This document shows positions 1 to 16,200 of a DNA stretch of 64,000 nt, one piece after another. Where the stretch lies: the NCBI GenBank assembly GCA_037013685.1, contig CM072891.1:17646501-17710500 (forward strand). Reading direction: 5' to 3'. Below the pieces are notes generated by a model, which did not search any database, was not told the DNA's origin, and saw only the letters and a list, made by a program, of their open reading frames with translations. The position numbers and the translations under genes are program-made. Position 1 is the first letter of the stretch. Every line of letters starts with the position of its first letter. Source of the DNA: Acridotheres tristis (Eukaryota > Chordata > Aves > Passeriformes > Sturnidae).

Positions 1-2863
<2,863 letters not shown>

Positions 2864-4265
2864 ATGTGGGAGGAGTGGCCTGTTGGTTACTGTATGAAGA
2901 GGGCAGCTGGACAGAACTTTCACTGTGCTTAGGCTACTGTATCTCTAATGAAGGTGTCACTGAATTCCAGTTCCTGGGAATGCAGGTGTACAGTACTGAG
3001 GACTATAAAAATTACTTGTTTACAGTTCCGTAAATAGTTGGAGTGAGATTGGGAGGCAAAAGTAAAATACAACCATGCAATATCTTTAAATCTTTTCAAT
3101 CTAGGAGCTATTTTGTATTATGGGAGAAGCTTACAATTAAGTGTCAATACCACATGCATCAGAGCAAACTTGCTGTGGGTACATTTTTGGGGGGTGTTGG
3201 CATTCTGGTTTGTGTTGTAAGCGGAACAGCTGTAAAGGCTGATTTGTTGTAGACACTCCCTCTTAAGGAGAAGGAAAAGCGAAGGAGACAACTGCTAAAC
3301 TGTGAAGTAGGCTCAAAAACTTACTGTGAGATTAGGTTCACCATGCCCCAAGAACACTATCTTCAAAGCTGCTGATACCTTACACCACTTTAACCAGAAG
3401 CAACTAAACACATTGAAGCAGTGTGCTTTCAAGTGTTAGTGACACACACATGAATGTTTATCTTAGGCTGGTGTGCCTGGGAAGTGAAGTACGAATGAGC
3501 TTTGAACTGGACATTCTGAAGGAGTTTGTTTTGAACCGTTTGTTCCATGTCGTTCAAGAATATGCTTTAGCCCAGCCTGGTTCTCTTAAAACTGCTGTGT
3601 CTTGCACAGGGGGTTCTGCAGGCTGGCAGCACTGGGAAGAGTGCCTTGAATTGTTCTAGCAGCTCCCCAGATAAGTGGATTGGCATTGACAGTACTGGTA
3701 ATTGAGGCCAGTCTCTCTTCTTGTGTTGCCACAGTATATGGCTGTAATAAATAGTAGAGCCAAAGACTGTGGAGAACACTTCAGGAAATTGCTGTTCTGC
3801 CCATCCAGTTCTTATGTGGCTTGAGAGGTGCTTTTCTTGCACCTTCAATTCTCATCATGTTCCAGGAATCCAGTAAAGTGGAGCATCTTGTGGGGAACAA
3901 TAACATGTATATTGAAACTCGAGTATAATCTGTGTACATGTCATCTAAAGATTTCTTTTGATTTTTGGGAGCTTGTTTATTTTGAATGTTACTTGTTTGT
4001 GCTTTCTAACACACTGTATTATAAACAAACTTCTAAGTTTACCCTTTTTGACTTGTATAGCAAATACTGTTTGAAGCAGCTGAAAAAATGTGCAGCATTT
4101 CATGTACTGTATTGCAGAACTTGTAAAAGCTGTCATTACTCTTGTACAGAGAATCATTTTCCATACATTCAGTTATTAATACTTTATAATAAATATAAAG
4201 CACTTAAAAACACTGTTGATATTGAGTCTGTTACAACTGCAGAATAAAGTAGGTGCCATTTCTGG
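2864..4265 (+). other. CHKA: CHKA 3' untranslated region with three candidate poly(A) signals
   Basis: Follows the CHKA stop without another splice acceptor that restores coding. AATAAA hexamers occur at 3746-3751, 4188-4193 and 4243-4248. The last two are closely spaced and end an AT-rich stretch, so the main 3' end is probably near 4,210-4,270. Short open frames inside (for example 3828-4247) have AT-rich, non-protein-like composition. The UTR extent is inferred from the signals alone. Confidence 0.65.
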
Positions 4266-4269
4266 CCTT

Positions 4270-7200
4270 AATCTCTCTTGGATCCTTGCAAAGGCAGACT
4301 GAGATACAGGCTCAGTGCTCTGGGATATATCTTCTACTTAAATGTGTCTTCAGCATTTATTATATAATTGAATTCTAATAGAAAGCTGTTTAAAGCAAGC
4401 AATGAAAAGCAGACTGAACATCAGTTTCTAGATCTACAGCTTTAGAGGTGGGAAGAGTTTTAGTTGAAGCACTTCACTCTGCCTTGTGGACTACCCTCAA
4501 AGCAAAGGTAAAAGGTACCAGCACACATTGAATTTTACTACACTCACTTCATGTGGTGTGCTAGGTCATTTCTCTAGGCTGCTGAAGGCTTCATTTGCAG
4601 TACTGCTGCACACAGCAAACCCAGGGGAAATGGCTGTACAGGGAAAGGGGGGGAACAAAACAGTTCAGAATGAGGCTTTGCAGGTAGTTGAAAATATTAG
4701 TGATACCTAATAGGTGTCTGGAATCTTGGAAAGTATTCCAAGGGTAAATTCAAGTTGTTGAGAAACCACCCATGGCTTCTGACTCATCTCTTCATGTCTC
4801 TCAGAACCAAATGGGGAAGAGGACTCAGTCACAGTAGTGCTAACTAATAAAAGGTGTGATTGGAGGTGATCCCCTTTAAAGGAGTTGTGGTGCCTCTTAA
4901 ATTCAGAGAGGAAATTAAAGTTCCCTGGTGAGATGCTTTGGGTAAGTCCCAGAACTGCAGCTGTACTGTGATCTCTCAGGGTGAGGAAAGACCTTGAAAG
5001 AAAGCAAAGCATCTCCAGCGTGTGCCTTCTGTAATGTAAATTGGTTTTTAAAAGGATGAGACAGCCCCTGAGTACTGTGTGGTACATTTAGTGGGGACAT
5101 AGGTAAGTCAACACTTGTGAGCAGAGACAATGCTTAGTCACTTCCTGTTCTTTTTTTTCAGTTTGCCTATTGATGGCAAGTTCCTTCCATTTTCTTGGAG
5201 AACTTGGAGCAGACAAAGGAACTGGAGTAAAACCTTCTTACTCATAGACACTGAATGTTAAAGCTGATTAATAGGCTAATAAAGCAGCTATTTAAATGTC
5301 TTGGCACTTCATAAGATTAAGTATAAAGGCAGTTAAGTATTTCTTAGTTCTTTAACTTCAAAATGGTTATGGTCAAGCTGATTTGCTTTTCAGAATGGCA
5401 GTTTAACCTACTGATTGTTTTTGCAAATCAACTGAAAGGAGACTCAATTTGTGCTTGAGCTCTTTCTTAAATGCTGGGTTTTATCTCCACTTAGTGAATT
5501 CTTGTCTCTGGACCTGCTATTAACTAGTGAAAATGTGACTTTTGGTATAAGAGTTAAAAGAAGAAAATTTTTTACTTTTAAAGGAAGCTATTTCTTGTCT
5601 AGCCAGACAGCTCATCTCAGCCACCACTTGGAGGTGATTCAGTGGGTAATTGGCCCAGTTTAGTGTGTACCCCCATCACTCCTACAACCCCTTACTGTAA
5701 GACAAAAAATACAAATGTTCAAAGTGCCTCACTACAGCTCATTAAGGATTTTCCCTGCACAGTCTTAGGGCCTTCTCTTTAACTGGAAAAGCAGGTATTT
5801 CTGGGCTGAATTGGATACAATCGATTAGTAAATTAAACATCCTTTGTAGTGGTGATGCTACTAAATAGAATGACACTATTTTTGGAGTTGCTGTTCTCCA
5901 CAGAATCGATTAGGGAAGAAGTTTATTTCCAGCCCTTCCTCAGGGAACACACTCTGCAAGGAGGATCAGTGGCAAAAAGCAACAGCAGCTTTTGCTCTCT
6001 GTGACTCTGGGTCTTTCCACCAAATGCAAAGGTACTTGCCACAGGGGGAAGAAGCTGAGATTTACCAGTGTTTTGATCTCTTACTGTTAGAGAACTGTGG
6101 TGTTTTCACTGCTAGGCTTCTTCATTTAAGGGTCACAAGTTACTTTGGAAAATCCCTGTTGCCCAGCACTGAACACACTTCTGGGAAAATTTCACCAGGA
6201 TTGTTTGGTGTTTTTCTTCATGGCAGCTTGGAGGAGTGATAGGTGTTCTGAAAAACCTGGAAATGTTAACTGTGCAAACCAACTCTCTTTCACTGAAAAT
6301 TTGCAATTTCAGTCTGAAAAATTGTTAGTATTGGTAAGAATTTCTGCTTTTTCCTGCATATTGACTTGGCTGATGTTGCATTGCAGCTTAAATGGAATCA
6401 GCTGGGTTTCACTCCTCCAGATGGATGTAATTATTTCTCCTCGGTGATTATGGCTGTGGAAGCTCCTCAAGGCCACTGAGGCCTGCAGCTGTGTTGTTCA
6501 GGGACCTAATATGTCCTAGCTTAATTCTGTAAGAGCCTCTAGGACTTGGAACTGAAGAATTAATCCTCTGATTTGCAAAACAAAATGAGAAAATGAAAAT
6601 TCATTCCCAGAAAAAAGAAAGATGACTGTCCTTAGCCCAAGTGCCAGCACCTCAGCTTTATGTATTCTGCTTTCCAGCTGCAGTGTGTGAGTTCCTGATG
6701 TTCAGCTGATGAGGGCTGCTGTGTTAAATCACACTGAATCTGCTGGTGTCTCAAGACACCAGTCTTGTCTTGTCTGCAGACTACATCAGCAAATCATCAC
6801 AGCTTTTCCAAGTTGGTAAAATCTCAAGTCCAGCAGTCTCTGCTGCTGTTTCTCTACCCCAGTTCAGCTATCCCAGTTGATACAGCCAGCAGCTGCTGGG
6901 CAGCACAGCCTTGCATTCTTTCAGTGGCTTACAGAAAAGCAGGTAGGTGAAGGATCACTATTTTCTGAGACTTACCAAGACAATAAGGCTTTTGAGAATT
7001 CAAATCCTCCCTTGAAAGATCCTTGAGGCAGCCTTGGGCGAGTTCCCTCACCAGGCAGGGAGAATTGTCCCTAATGCCAGCCCAGATCTATGTGAAGCAG
7101 CAAATGGAGCACTTCTGTGGAGATGGATAAATGGCCATAATGGCTCTGGACTGAAATAAAATACAGCATACTCTTACAGGCTTCTGGCAAGAAGCAAAAA

Positions 7201-10200
7201 GGGGCTTCTGTACTTGGTACCCAGGCAACAAAGCTGATCACTAAAAAAACAGGCTACTTGTTTTTTCCTAATGCAAGATTCACTTTTTATGGCTTTCATT
7301 TTCCAAGTATGCAGAGCTCCTATTACCTCAGCATTAAGCACTATTATATTATAATGCACAAACAAGGCTATGTGTGTGTGTATATATACATGACTTCTTA
7401 CCAGTCTCATTAAATAGGGATTAGCTAATAAAGTCTGAATGCAGTCCAGTCTGCCTTGCATGAATACACTGAGTCCTGCCTCTGGAGAAAACATCCTGAC
7501 CAGAAGCTGCTTGAGATGTGGCACAGGCACTGGACTGCTTGTCTGAGGAATGGTGCTAGAAAAGGCAGGAGAGCAAGCAGACGTGAGGGAGTTTTTTACA
7601 GGCCACAGGCATGCTCTGGCAGAGCCAGGAACAGCACACAGCACTTAAATTCCAGCCCAGCATGCTGGACTAAGTATCTTCTCAGAAAGCCTTACAGATG
7701 CTGCCTCTGCTGCCAGTCCTAGAGAATTTTATTCATTTTATTTTATTTTATTCATCGTTTCCTTCTTATGAAAATAAAATGTGCCTTGGGAATCAGCCAT
7801 CCTTCCTAATTTTCAGAGCCCACAGTTTTGAAGGTCCTTTAAAACCAGGGCTGACAACTGCTGTCTAAAGAGCTCTGACATTCTGTGAGGGCATCCATGA
7901 GAAGCTCCCAGCTCCCACCAAGTGAGAAATAAAGCAGAGCCAAAAGGCACAGCCTTGAACACGAGTTGCCTGTGTCCTGCCTCGAGACAGAGATCTCCTC
8001 CCCAGCAGGACACTCAGCCTTTGGTTGGGCAGAGGAAAAGCCCTGCCTGCAATCGTCTCAAACACTTGCTGACCTCTGCTCTGGTGTTTGCCATCTGGAA
8101 ACTCTCAGAGTTTCCTCTCTGCATGTGCTTTTTTCTCCCTGCCGTTGCACTTCCTCCTACAGCCTGTGAGGCAGCTGCTGTGCTGTGTTTGTCTAGATAT
8201 GTGTATTGAAGGCAAAGGGCATTGCAGTTTCTGTGTTAAAAACCCAAATCTTCCATGCTGAATAATCCCTCCAAGCCCATGTCCGTCGCTTCTTGCTGCA
8301 TCTCACAGAATAATACCCTGGAAAGCAGCAGAGACTGTGGCCCTAGGAACTCATTGCAAATGGACATAAAGAGAACAAGCAATGGAAAGGAGGAAAGAAG
8401 CCTGCTGTAATTACCCAACACAAAGAACTCTAAATAATACAATCATTTCCTCAGGAAGAGATTATAGAGGATTGTGTGTAATGTCTCAGGTCTGAAGGGT
8501 TTAAAAACTCACCTTAGAATGAAAGTCTAATTAGAAGGCTACAGCTACAAAGACAAATGGTTATTTCACAAATCCCTCATTAGAGTTGTTTGGAAAAATA
8601 CTGGTTTGTCTTTAGGAATCAGATGAATCATTTTTTCATTTTTTAATCATAATTCATTTACATTGGATTATGTTTTGGATGAAGGCTCAAGACAAACTTC
8701 AGGTTTTTGAAATTTTCTGAGGTCTTTTCACTCCAGTCTGAAAGTGTGAGCAAAGTAAAATGGAAGATTTTTCTGGCGTCTTTATTTATTTTCCTTTCTG
8801 ACATCTGCCAACTAGTTTATATTTTTGCTCATTTTAATCAGAAATATGCAGGCTTTTATAAAATATTCATATTAAAAGTATTTGTACACCTACAAAAGTA
8901 CTGAGTAACTGACAGGTAGTGATGCTTCCTGAGGAGCAAGTAGATCTCATGGTTATGATTCCTTCTACTGTTGCATTTAATCAAAAGAAGACAAAATAAG
9001 AACTAGTAAGTCATACTTAAGCAGAAGTTTCCATGGCTGAATGCTCCAGCTGTGTTGTACGTGAAACCACACTTTGTGTCACAATTTGCATTCTCACTTC
9101 CCAAGAAAGTAAAGACAAAAAAAAAGAGGAAGGGATGGAAAAGAAAGACAAAACTGAAGAGGTTCTAAACAGCAGTTTTGAAATTCCCTTGTTGCACAAG
9201 TCACTGGTTCTCACTGGGCATCCTCAGGACCTTGCTCTGCCAAGGCCCCTCCAGGGCAGCATGAGTTGATGCCCTGTACCAGAGCAAGGTGCCAACACAG
9301 AAGCATGCATCTTCCAGGGAAGGGGCTTCCCAATCTGGAGATGCTGCCTCATGGCTGGCAGCCTCCCAGGCTGTGAGCTTGACACTGTGCCAAGAGCTGC
9401 CAACAGAAGAGAGTGGCTTCAAATGAACTTGGGATGCTGGAGTGGGGATGTCCAGCAAAGGTCCTCCAGGCAGGAATGCCCTGAGGAAGGGGATGCCAGC
9501 ATCCTCACAGTCTTCAGACACCCGAACTAGGCCTCTTGCTTTCACTTGCTGCTTGATGTAAGAATGCAGCGTCCAGAGCACTAACAAAACTGAAATATTT
9601 ATATATTGAGAAGCATTTATATCTCAGATGTCAGACTTCCTGGTAATGTTTCACTTTTATCCTCACCTGTGGGAGAGACCCGGGCTTTCAGAATCCAGCT
9701 GTAAATCAAGTCTCTGGATACAGCTTTTTCAGTTGGACTCTTCCAGTGTGGGTTTGCATCAGACACATTTTAGCACTCCTGCCTTTGGCATGACAAGCAG
9801 GTTCATGCTACCTTGAGGACGTTATGCTCTTCTCCTGTCAAGTCTTGGACTCCTCATGTCAAGTCTAAGTCATCACTGAACAGTGCAGTGGACTAGAAAT
9901 CTTGGCAGGGATCTGACCAAATGTGTAATTACTTTCTGTTCCCATAGAATATCTTGCTCCAAGACTAACCTTACCTCCAGTACTTGTGTGTCACGGGTTG
10001 CTTCAGTGGTAGTGTAAGGCTGGCATCGTGCATCTACTGAACAAGCTTTGTTCTGGAAAGCTGCTGGTATTGCATCACTGAATGGGCTCTGGCAAAACTG
10101 GATGCTCTGTGAGAGCACAAGCTTGCTGACCTCTGAGAAGTGTAATGGGATGATGTGTTTGGCTCAAGAAACACGTGTTAAATTGCAAAGGCACTGGGCA

Positions 10201-13200
10201 GAAGATGTAGGAAATTTAGCTTCAAAAGCTCATTTCCACTGGGTCAAACTGGAGATGATCCTGTGGATCTTGGTATGTTGCCAGCTGAAACAGCAGTAGG
10301 AAATAATTCTTAAAGAAGCTGATTTAAAAGCTCTAAGTGGTGTTCACCAGAACCTGAGCTGAGGGAGCAGGACTCAGGGTCTAGTGGAGCTCAGTGGTGT
10401 CCTACTTGGTTTATCCTCTTCTTGTAGCTGGAGTTCAGTGGGTCAATAGCTTATTTACACATATTTTTTCCCAGAAATTGTAACATTAACTTTTCATATT
10501 CTGACTCTGATCCTTCCCCAGGGGAAGATTTAGTCATAAGCTTCTCCTACAGTTCCCAGTGGCTTTCAGGTCACTGGGAGTGAACTCACTGGTCTTCCCT
10601 GCATCCTCCCTGAAGAATGAGGGGCTCCCTGAAGAAACAGGGCCAGGCAGTTGGTGTAAAGGCCAACTGCCCTTTGTGTAGTATTTCTAAGAAGGATAAT
10701 ACAGAAGATGAGGATGTCACTCAGAAAGGGGAAGGTTATTTTAATAGTGCTTTCTCCTCAAGCCCTAGCTAAATTACAGACTTCTTGGCTTAACCATGAC
10801 CTGCCACCAATACAGAGCAGAAGACTGCCCTTGTCATCACTGCATCCATATTTTTATTACATCAAGATTTCTGTGAACAGTGCAAGCACTGATGAGTTAC
10901 TGAAAAGCTGTTCAGCCCTGTCTCTTAATTCTAGGACAAAGTTATTTGGATGCTGCATTAATGTATAGGGAAAAGACTGCACAAGCTCTGTAAACATATG
11001 ATAAAAGAGAACGTTTTTGGCCCAGTAACCCGAATCTGTCCTTCCTTCAGCTCCCGTGTGCCTGGCAATGGCTGCAAACTTTGCTTTTTCTTTTTCTGTG
11101 CCAGTTTCCCCCTCCAGTTTACCCTGGGAACTTTCAGCTGATGGGACCAGTTTGTTTACAGAGCTGGCTTGACGTGTCCTATGTACACACAGACATTAAA
11201 AACACCGACTCTCTCTTTCCAGACCACTCGGTACCTGGATGTTTTTTTCAGCAACTGATTTTGGCTTCAGTATTTGAAAGCAAATACTCTTTGTGGAGAG
11301 AGCGTGACCGACTGGAGTCAGAGCATTTGTGGGGCAGCTGATAAAGATGCTGGGCTGACAAAGGGAGGTGACTGGCCCCTGGGGCAGCTTCCTTGCAAGG
11401 CAAACCACCAGCTTGACTTCGCGTCTCCAGCTCTCACCGGCTCCCCCGTCCTCAACCTTAAGAAAATGAAAGCAAACTCTGCCTTCCAAGGTCACACCTT
11501 GGGTTTTACTTGTTTCACACAGAGCAGCTTCCCTGCACTCGAGCAAGGCTATTGGAATGTACGACTACATAACAAAAACACCGAAACAGAATACCCCCAT
11601 CAACAAATTAGCTTGGGGATCCCTTGATTAAAAACTTTGTGAGTTTTTGTGAGCCTAGTTGCTCCTTTTGGGGTTGACCTGAACTCTCCCTCCTGCATGC
11701 TAGAGGGCAGATCTGAAAACCACTGAACTTGAGAAGTGCTCAGCAATGTCTGGATGCTTTTGATTACAATGGATGATAAAAGGAATCCAGGGGAGAGACC
11801 TCTTTTTAAGCTGTAAAGAGACCAAACTACAGTCCTCCAGGGATGTATATCAGAGTTCAGCCCTGTGCTTGCTGCAGATCAGTGAACATCTTCAGTCGAT
11901 GTAAGCAATAATGCACCATGGGCTGTGAATGGTCCCTGCTCAGTGCCCTAATAGGCACTGGGGCTAGGATGTTTCTTGATGGCCCTTAACGAGACCTCCA
12001 TCTAAACCCCTGCTCTCTAAGCTGCAGGGAAATTGTGCAGTTTATGGTTAATGATTAAGATGTTCTTCTGGGAGCCGTGACTCTGCTTGGAGGCACTGGT
12101 TTGTTCATTAACACACATTTAAAAACACGTGTCAAGGACATTCCCCAGACGGCACACGTTTAGTGTGGTTTTGACCTAAAAACACAAGTCTCTATTTCTC
12201 TTAGCGAAGGAATTGTTTCACTTCCAGTGAGTGAGAATAGCAAGTTTTCAGACTGCATGCTGAGGGTATTTCCTCAAATTCCCACAATGTATCACTGAGG
12301 AAAATGGCTCAGTACACCGCAGGGCTATGGAAGAGCTGAGGATGGTGAGAGAGACATCTCCACAATGTCAGCCCTGAACACTTCTGAGTCCTCATGCAGA
12401 AAGCTTCTTTAAAAAGGCACAAATGTACCATTTCCCTATTAAACAACCTGGACACTGGGATGTTAGGGCCTAATCTTAAGTTAACAAAGAGAAACTATTG
12501 CATGAATTGAGCAACAAACAGTCTGGGGCACCAGCACTGTAGTTATTTCTAAAAATTTCTGTTTCTAAACCCTTTGTGCACACAGGGCATGCTGCAGTCT
12601 ATACCACCCGAATTAATTCCAGGACTCCTCTTATTTATAGTTTTTGGTGGTCACTGGAATGTTAGCATTTCCAATTGCCAGTCTTGCTTTACTAACAAAA
12701 AAAAAAAAATAAACAAACCAAAAAAACCCACAAACAACTGTTTAATTGCTGCCCTTGAAAATAAGGGTGCAAGAAACACTTGCAGGGGTTTTTTTTGAGT
12801 GAGAGTAAGGAAAGTTCAACATACAGTCAGATGCCCAAACATGCCACTCTGTTGAGGCTTGATTTTTCTAGTATGTACTCAAATTTCATGAGAAATTAAG
12901 TGCCCTTATGATGTTAGATGGGGTCTTTAATTTCTGGGGCACCAAAAAACACTGAACAGAATTCATTTTTTTCTCTCACCCTTGCCCAGCTGTCTTTGGA
13001 TGGCAAACCTTCCCTGTAGGTGAAGAGCCGGCTCCAGGAGACGTTAACAGAAGGGTTTATTCCCAAAGCTCTTTGGGCCATGCTCTGAGTGAACTCAGGT
13101 GTTTTTATCTCTCTTCAGAGAACAACAATGAAGTCAGTGCTTGGCCAGATCCCTGGCACATGAAGAAGACCTCTCCCTGCAGTCTCAGTTGGCTCACCAT

Positions 13201-16200
13201 AGCATTTCCTCCTTTTGCTTACATTGCTTCTTCCTCTCCCCGCCTCAGCTCCCACATGTGTCTTTTTTCCAGTGTAGTTTTTCCTGCCACGTTTTTATTC
13301 CCATTGGGACCACGGCAAGATACTGCTCGAGCCAGAAGCTCAATGACGCGTGCATTCCATGCAGGAATTCCTTCCCTTGGGGCAGAGGAAATGTTGCACT
13401 TGTTGTCTGAGCTCCATCATGCTCGCTGCAGCCCGGCAGTGGCAGCAGGGGTGTCTGCAGGGATGGGTGCCGGGCTTCCCCTGCACCGGCAGGAAGAGGA
13501 AGCTGCCGGCAGTGTGTGAGATCTTCACATCTGCTGGGGCACAAAGCCAGGCTCAGCTCACTGGGGATGCTCACAGTGGGGCATTGGTGGGTCCTCAGCA
13601 AGGAGAAGCTGAGCCTTGGCTCTCCTCAGCTTTGACACAGGCAGGTGTGCAGGGAGACAGGGCTACAGACTAAGAAACGTGGGCCAAACACACTGCCTTT
13701 GATCCCTGTGCCAAATCCTAGAGGCATAAGGAACTCAGACTTCTGTTTCTCCAACCTTTTATCTCTCCACCACTTTCCCAAACTCTTGTTTTGTTTTTTT
13801 TTTTTAAACCCTCATTTTAACCCAGGATTGGAAATGTTATGCAACTACCAGGTAGCACCTTTCATCTTCTCCTTTCTGCCCCAGCCACAGGGTGGTTGGG
13901 TAAAATGGTTTCCTAGCAGGATCTTTGGTGAGAAATTGTTTATAGGGAGATCAGCTGCACTCCCACATGGACTAAAGCCTCTGCCAGCAGCTAATGAGCA
14001 ATACCAGGGCTCCACAGGTTTAAATTCTCTTCCTTCTTTTTAAGAAGCTTTCTAGGTGAGTTCAATCAATGTGCCCTTATCTCTAGAATGAAATAATACT
14101 CACCTCCCAGCTAGTTTGTTGGAAAAGGTAAATCAGTCATGAAGCCTCTTAGCTTCAGTGATGAGAGCCCTGGGAAAGGAGATAAGTGCTGTGTGGGGAA
14201 GCAGATGCTTATCTAGAGCCAAGCAGACCTTGGAGGCTGCTGGGTCAGGCTGCTGCTCTGTTCTCCAGGGGAACCGACTGCTCCTCCTTTGAAAGGTTGT
14301 TGTCTTGGTGATGTTGCCGTAGGCTCTGCAAGAGCTGACACAGTGACACAGGCATGACACCTGGTCCCCTGCCAGCTCCCTGCAGTTTGTTTTTTTAGCC
14401 ACATATTTGCATTTTATTTCTGTGGGGTAAAGACAGGGGGAAGGAAGCACAAATTCTGGCTGCTGGCTGGTACAACCTCCTGCTTTGCTTGCCTGGGTGG
14501 GGCCGTGGGCTGCCACCATCTGATGGGACTGATGGGACTGGGTAAGGACCATATGGCAGTGGTGTGACATCACAAGAGGAAGCAGACACAGAGCTGTCCC
14601 AAGCACACACTACTTCTGTCCTGGCAAGCGCAGAAAGAATCTTAAAACACACAGAGAAGCTCCCAGAGGGATCATATCCCTATGCACAGTGTGTGAGTGG
14701 TGAATGGGGGGACACAGCTGCACAGGGGCAGGCAGAGCTAGGGGTGCTTCCTGACTCCCTGGTTTTGACCTCTCATTGCATGTGATGGTTTACTCTTGTC
14801 TGGGACTCGAGTTTGAGTGGGAGATGTTGCCATCAGGCCCTGTGTGTCAAAGGCAAAGTCTGGCATTTCTGGAGGAGTATGGTGCTGTATTCATAGGAAA
14901 TATTACTGAAGAAATATTGATGCAGCTAGGAGCGGCTGGCATGGATAGCAGCTTCTGTCCAAGGTCATCAGGAACACTCCTGATGAGGGATTGTTCTTAT
15001 CAGGACTGCTTTGGCTAGGTCGGATTAGGAACAATCACATGCTTGTTATTTCCAGAGAAGATGTATTGCTGGTTTTCCCAGCAGCAGCCACTAGCATGCA
15101 GGGATGGTGGGGGAAGGCTGGGGACAGGCAAGTGGGCTGTTTCACCACACCAGCAAACAGCACTGTACCATCAGTATCATGATGCTCATCCAGGAGGGTT
15201 AGAATCATCCTGGGTTTGATTTTGAAACAGCATCCAGACCTGGTTTGGTCCTCAAGAGGTTTCACCTGCTCCTGAAGATGCCCACCCCTGCCACGGAGGG
15301 TAGCTGAGGGTGCACAGGCAGACAAGCAGGGCAAGTCTCAGCATTTTCAACTCCTTCCCATGACAGCCCATCTGGGACTGGGACTTAGAAAGATCCCCAC
15401 TTCCCACTCCAGCAGCTGCCACTGTCCCCAAGGACAGCTGCACAGGCCAGGAGGAGGGAGCCCCAGCAGGGCACAAGGCAAGGAGCTGCCAGCCTGGCTG
15501 CTGCAGGCAGCGGGGGAGGACTCACATTTGGCAGAGATTTTGGGTGGCTTTTGTTCACCCAAAGGGCCTATGTGGGGCATGAGAAGCACAGCCAGGAATG
15601 ACTTTAGGGTCATGGTGAGAGGGCTGCCAAAGGCCCAGCAGTACAGAGAGCAAGGGAATGGTGGGAAGATGCCTGGGCTTGATGCACAGCTCATGATCTG
15701 GGGAGCTCCCTTTTGTCTCTTCCTTTCAGCTGAGGAGACACGTCTGGAGAGCAAGGTTTGCACTGCACAATGACTGGGTTGGCAGGGACAGAGAGACCCA
15801 GGGCTCCACTCCCTCCCTTGCCATGGAAAGCAGGTGCTTAGAGAGGAGGAGGGAGGGAAGGGTGGATATGGGAGGTTTGCCAGGCACCAAAGCAGCTGGG
15901 AGATCCTGGGGAGGAGACATGTGGCACGTGTGGGCAGATTAACAAGCTGAGCCGATCAAAGGCTGCTCAATCCTACATCCATGTGCCCGGGCTGGCTGCC
16001 AGCACCTTTGAAATGATTTTTTCCTGGCCAGCAGTTGAAGGAAGGTGCTGTTCAATGCAGAAAATCCATAATAATTTTGTTTTTACCAGCCAAGCCTTGT
16101 CTGAAGACTCTTCTGGCTGGGACCAAGTCTTGGATGCCAGAGCTCTCCAAGTGTTTAGCGACACATCCTGGCTACCTTCAGAGTTCCCTGGATGGCAGCA

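Noticed and set aside
3828..4247. 139-codon frame after CHKA
   Set aside because: Lies in the CHKA 3'UTR, overlaps the poly(A) signals and is AT-rich with no homology.
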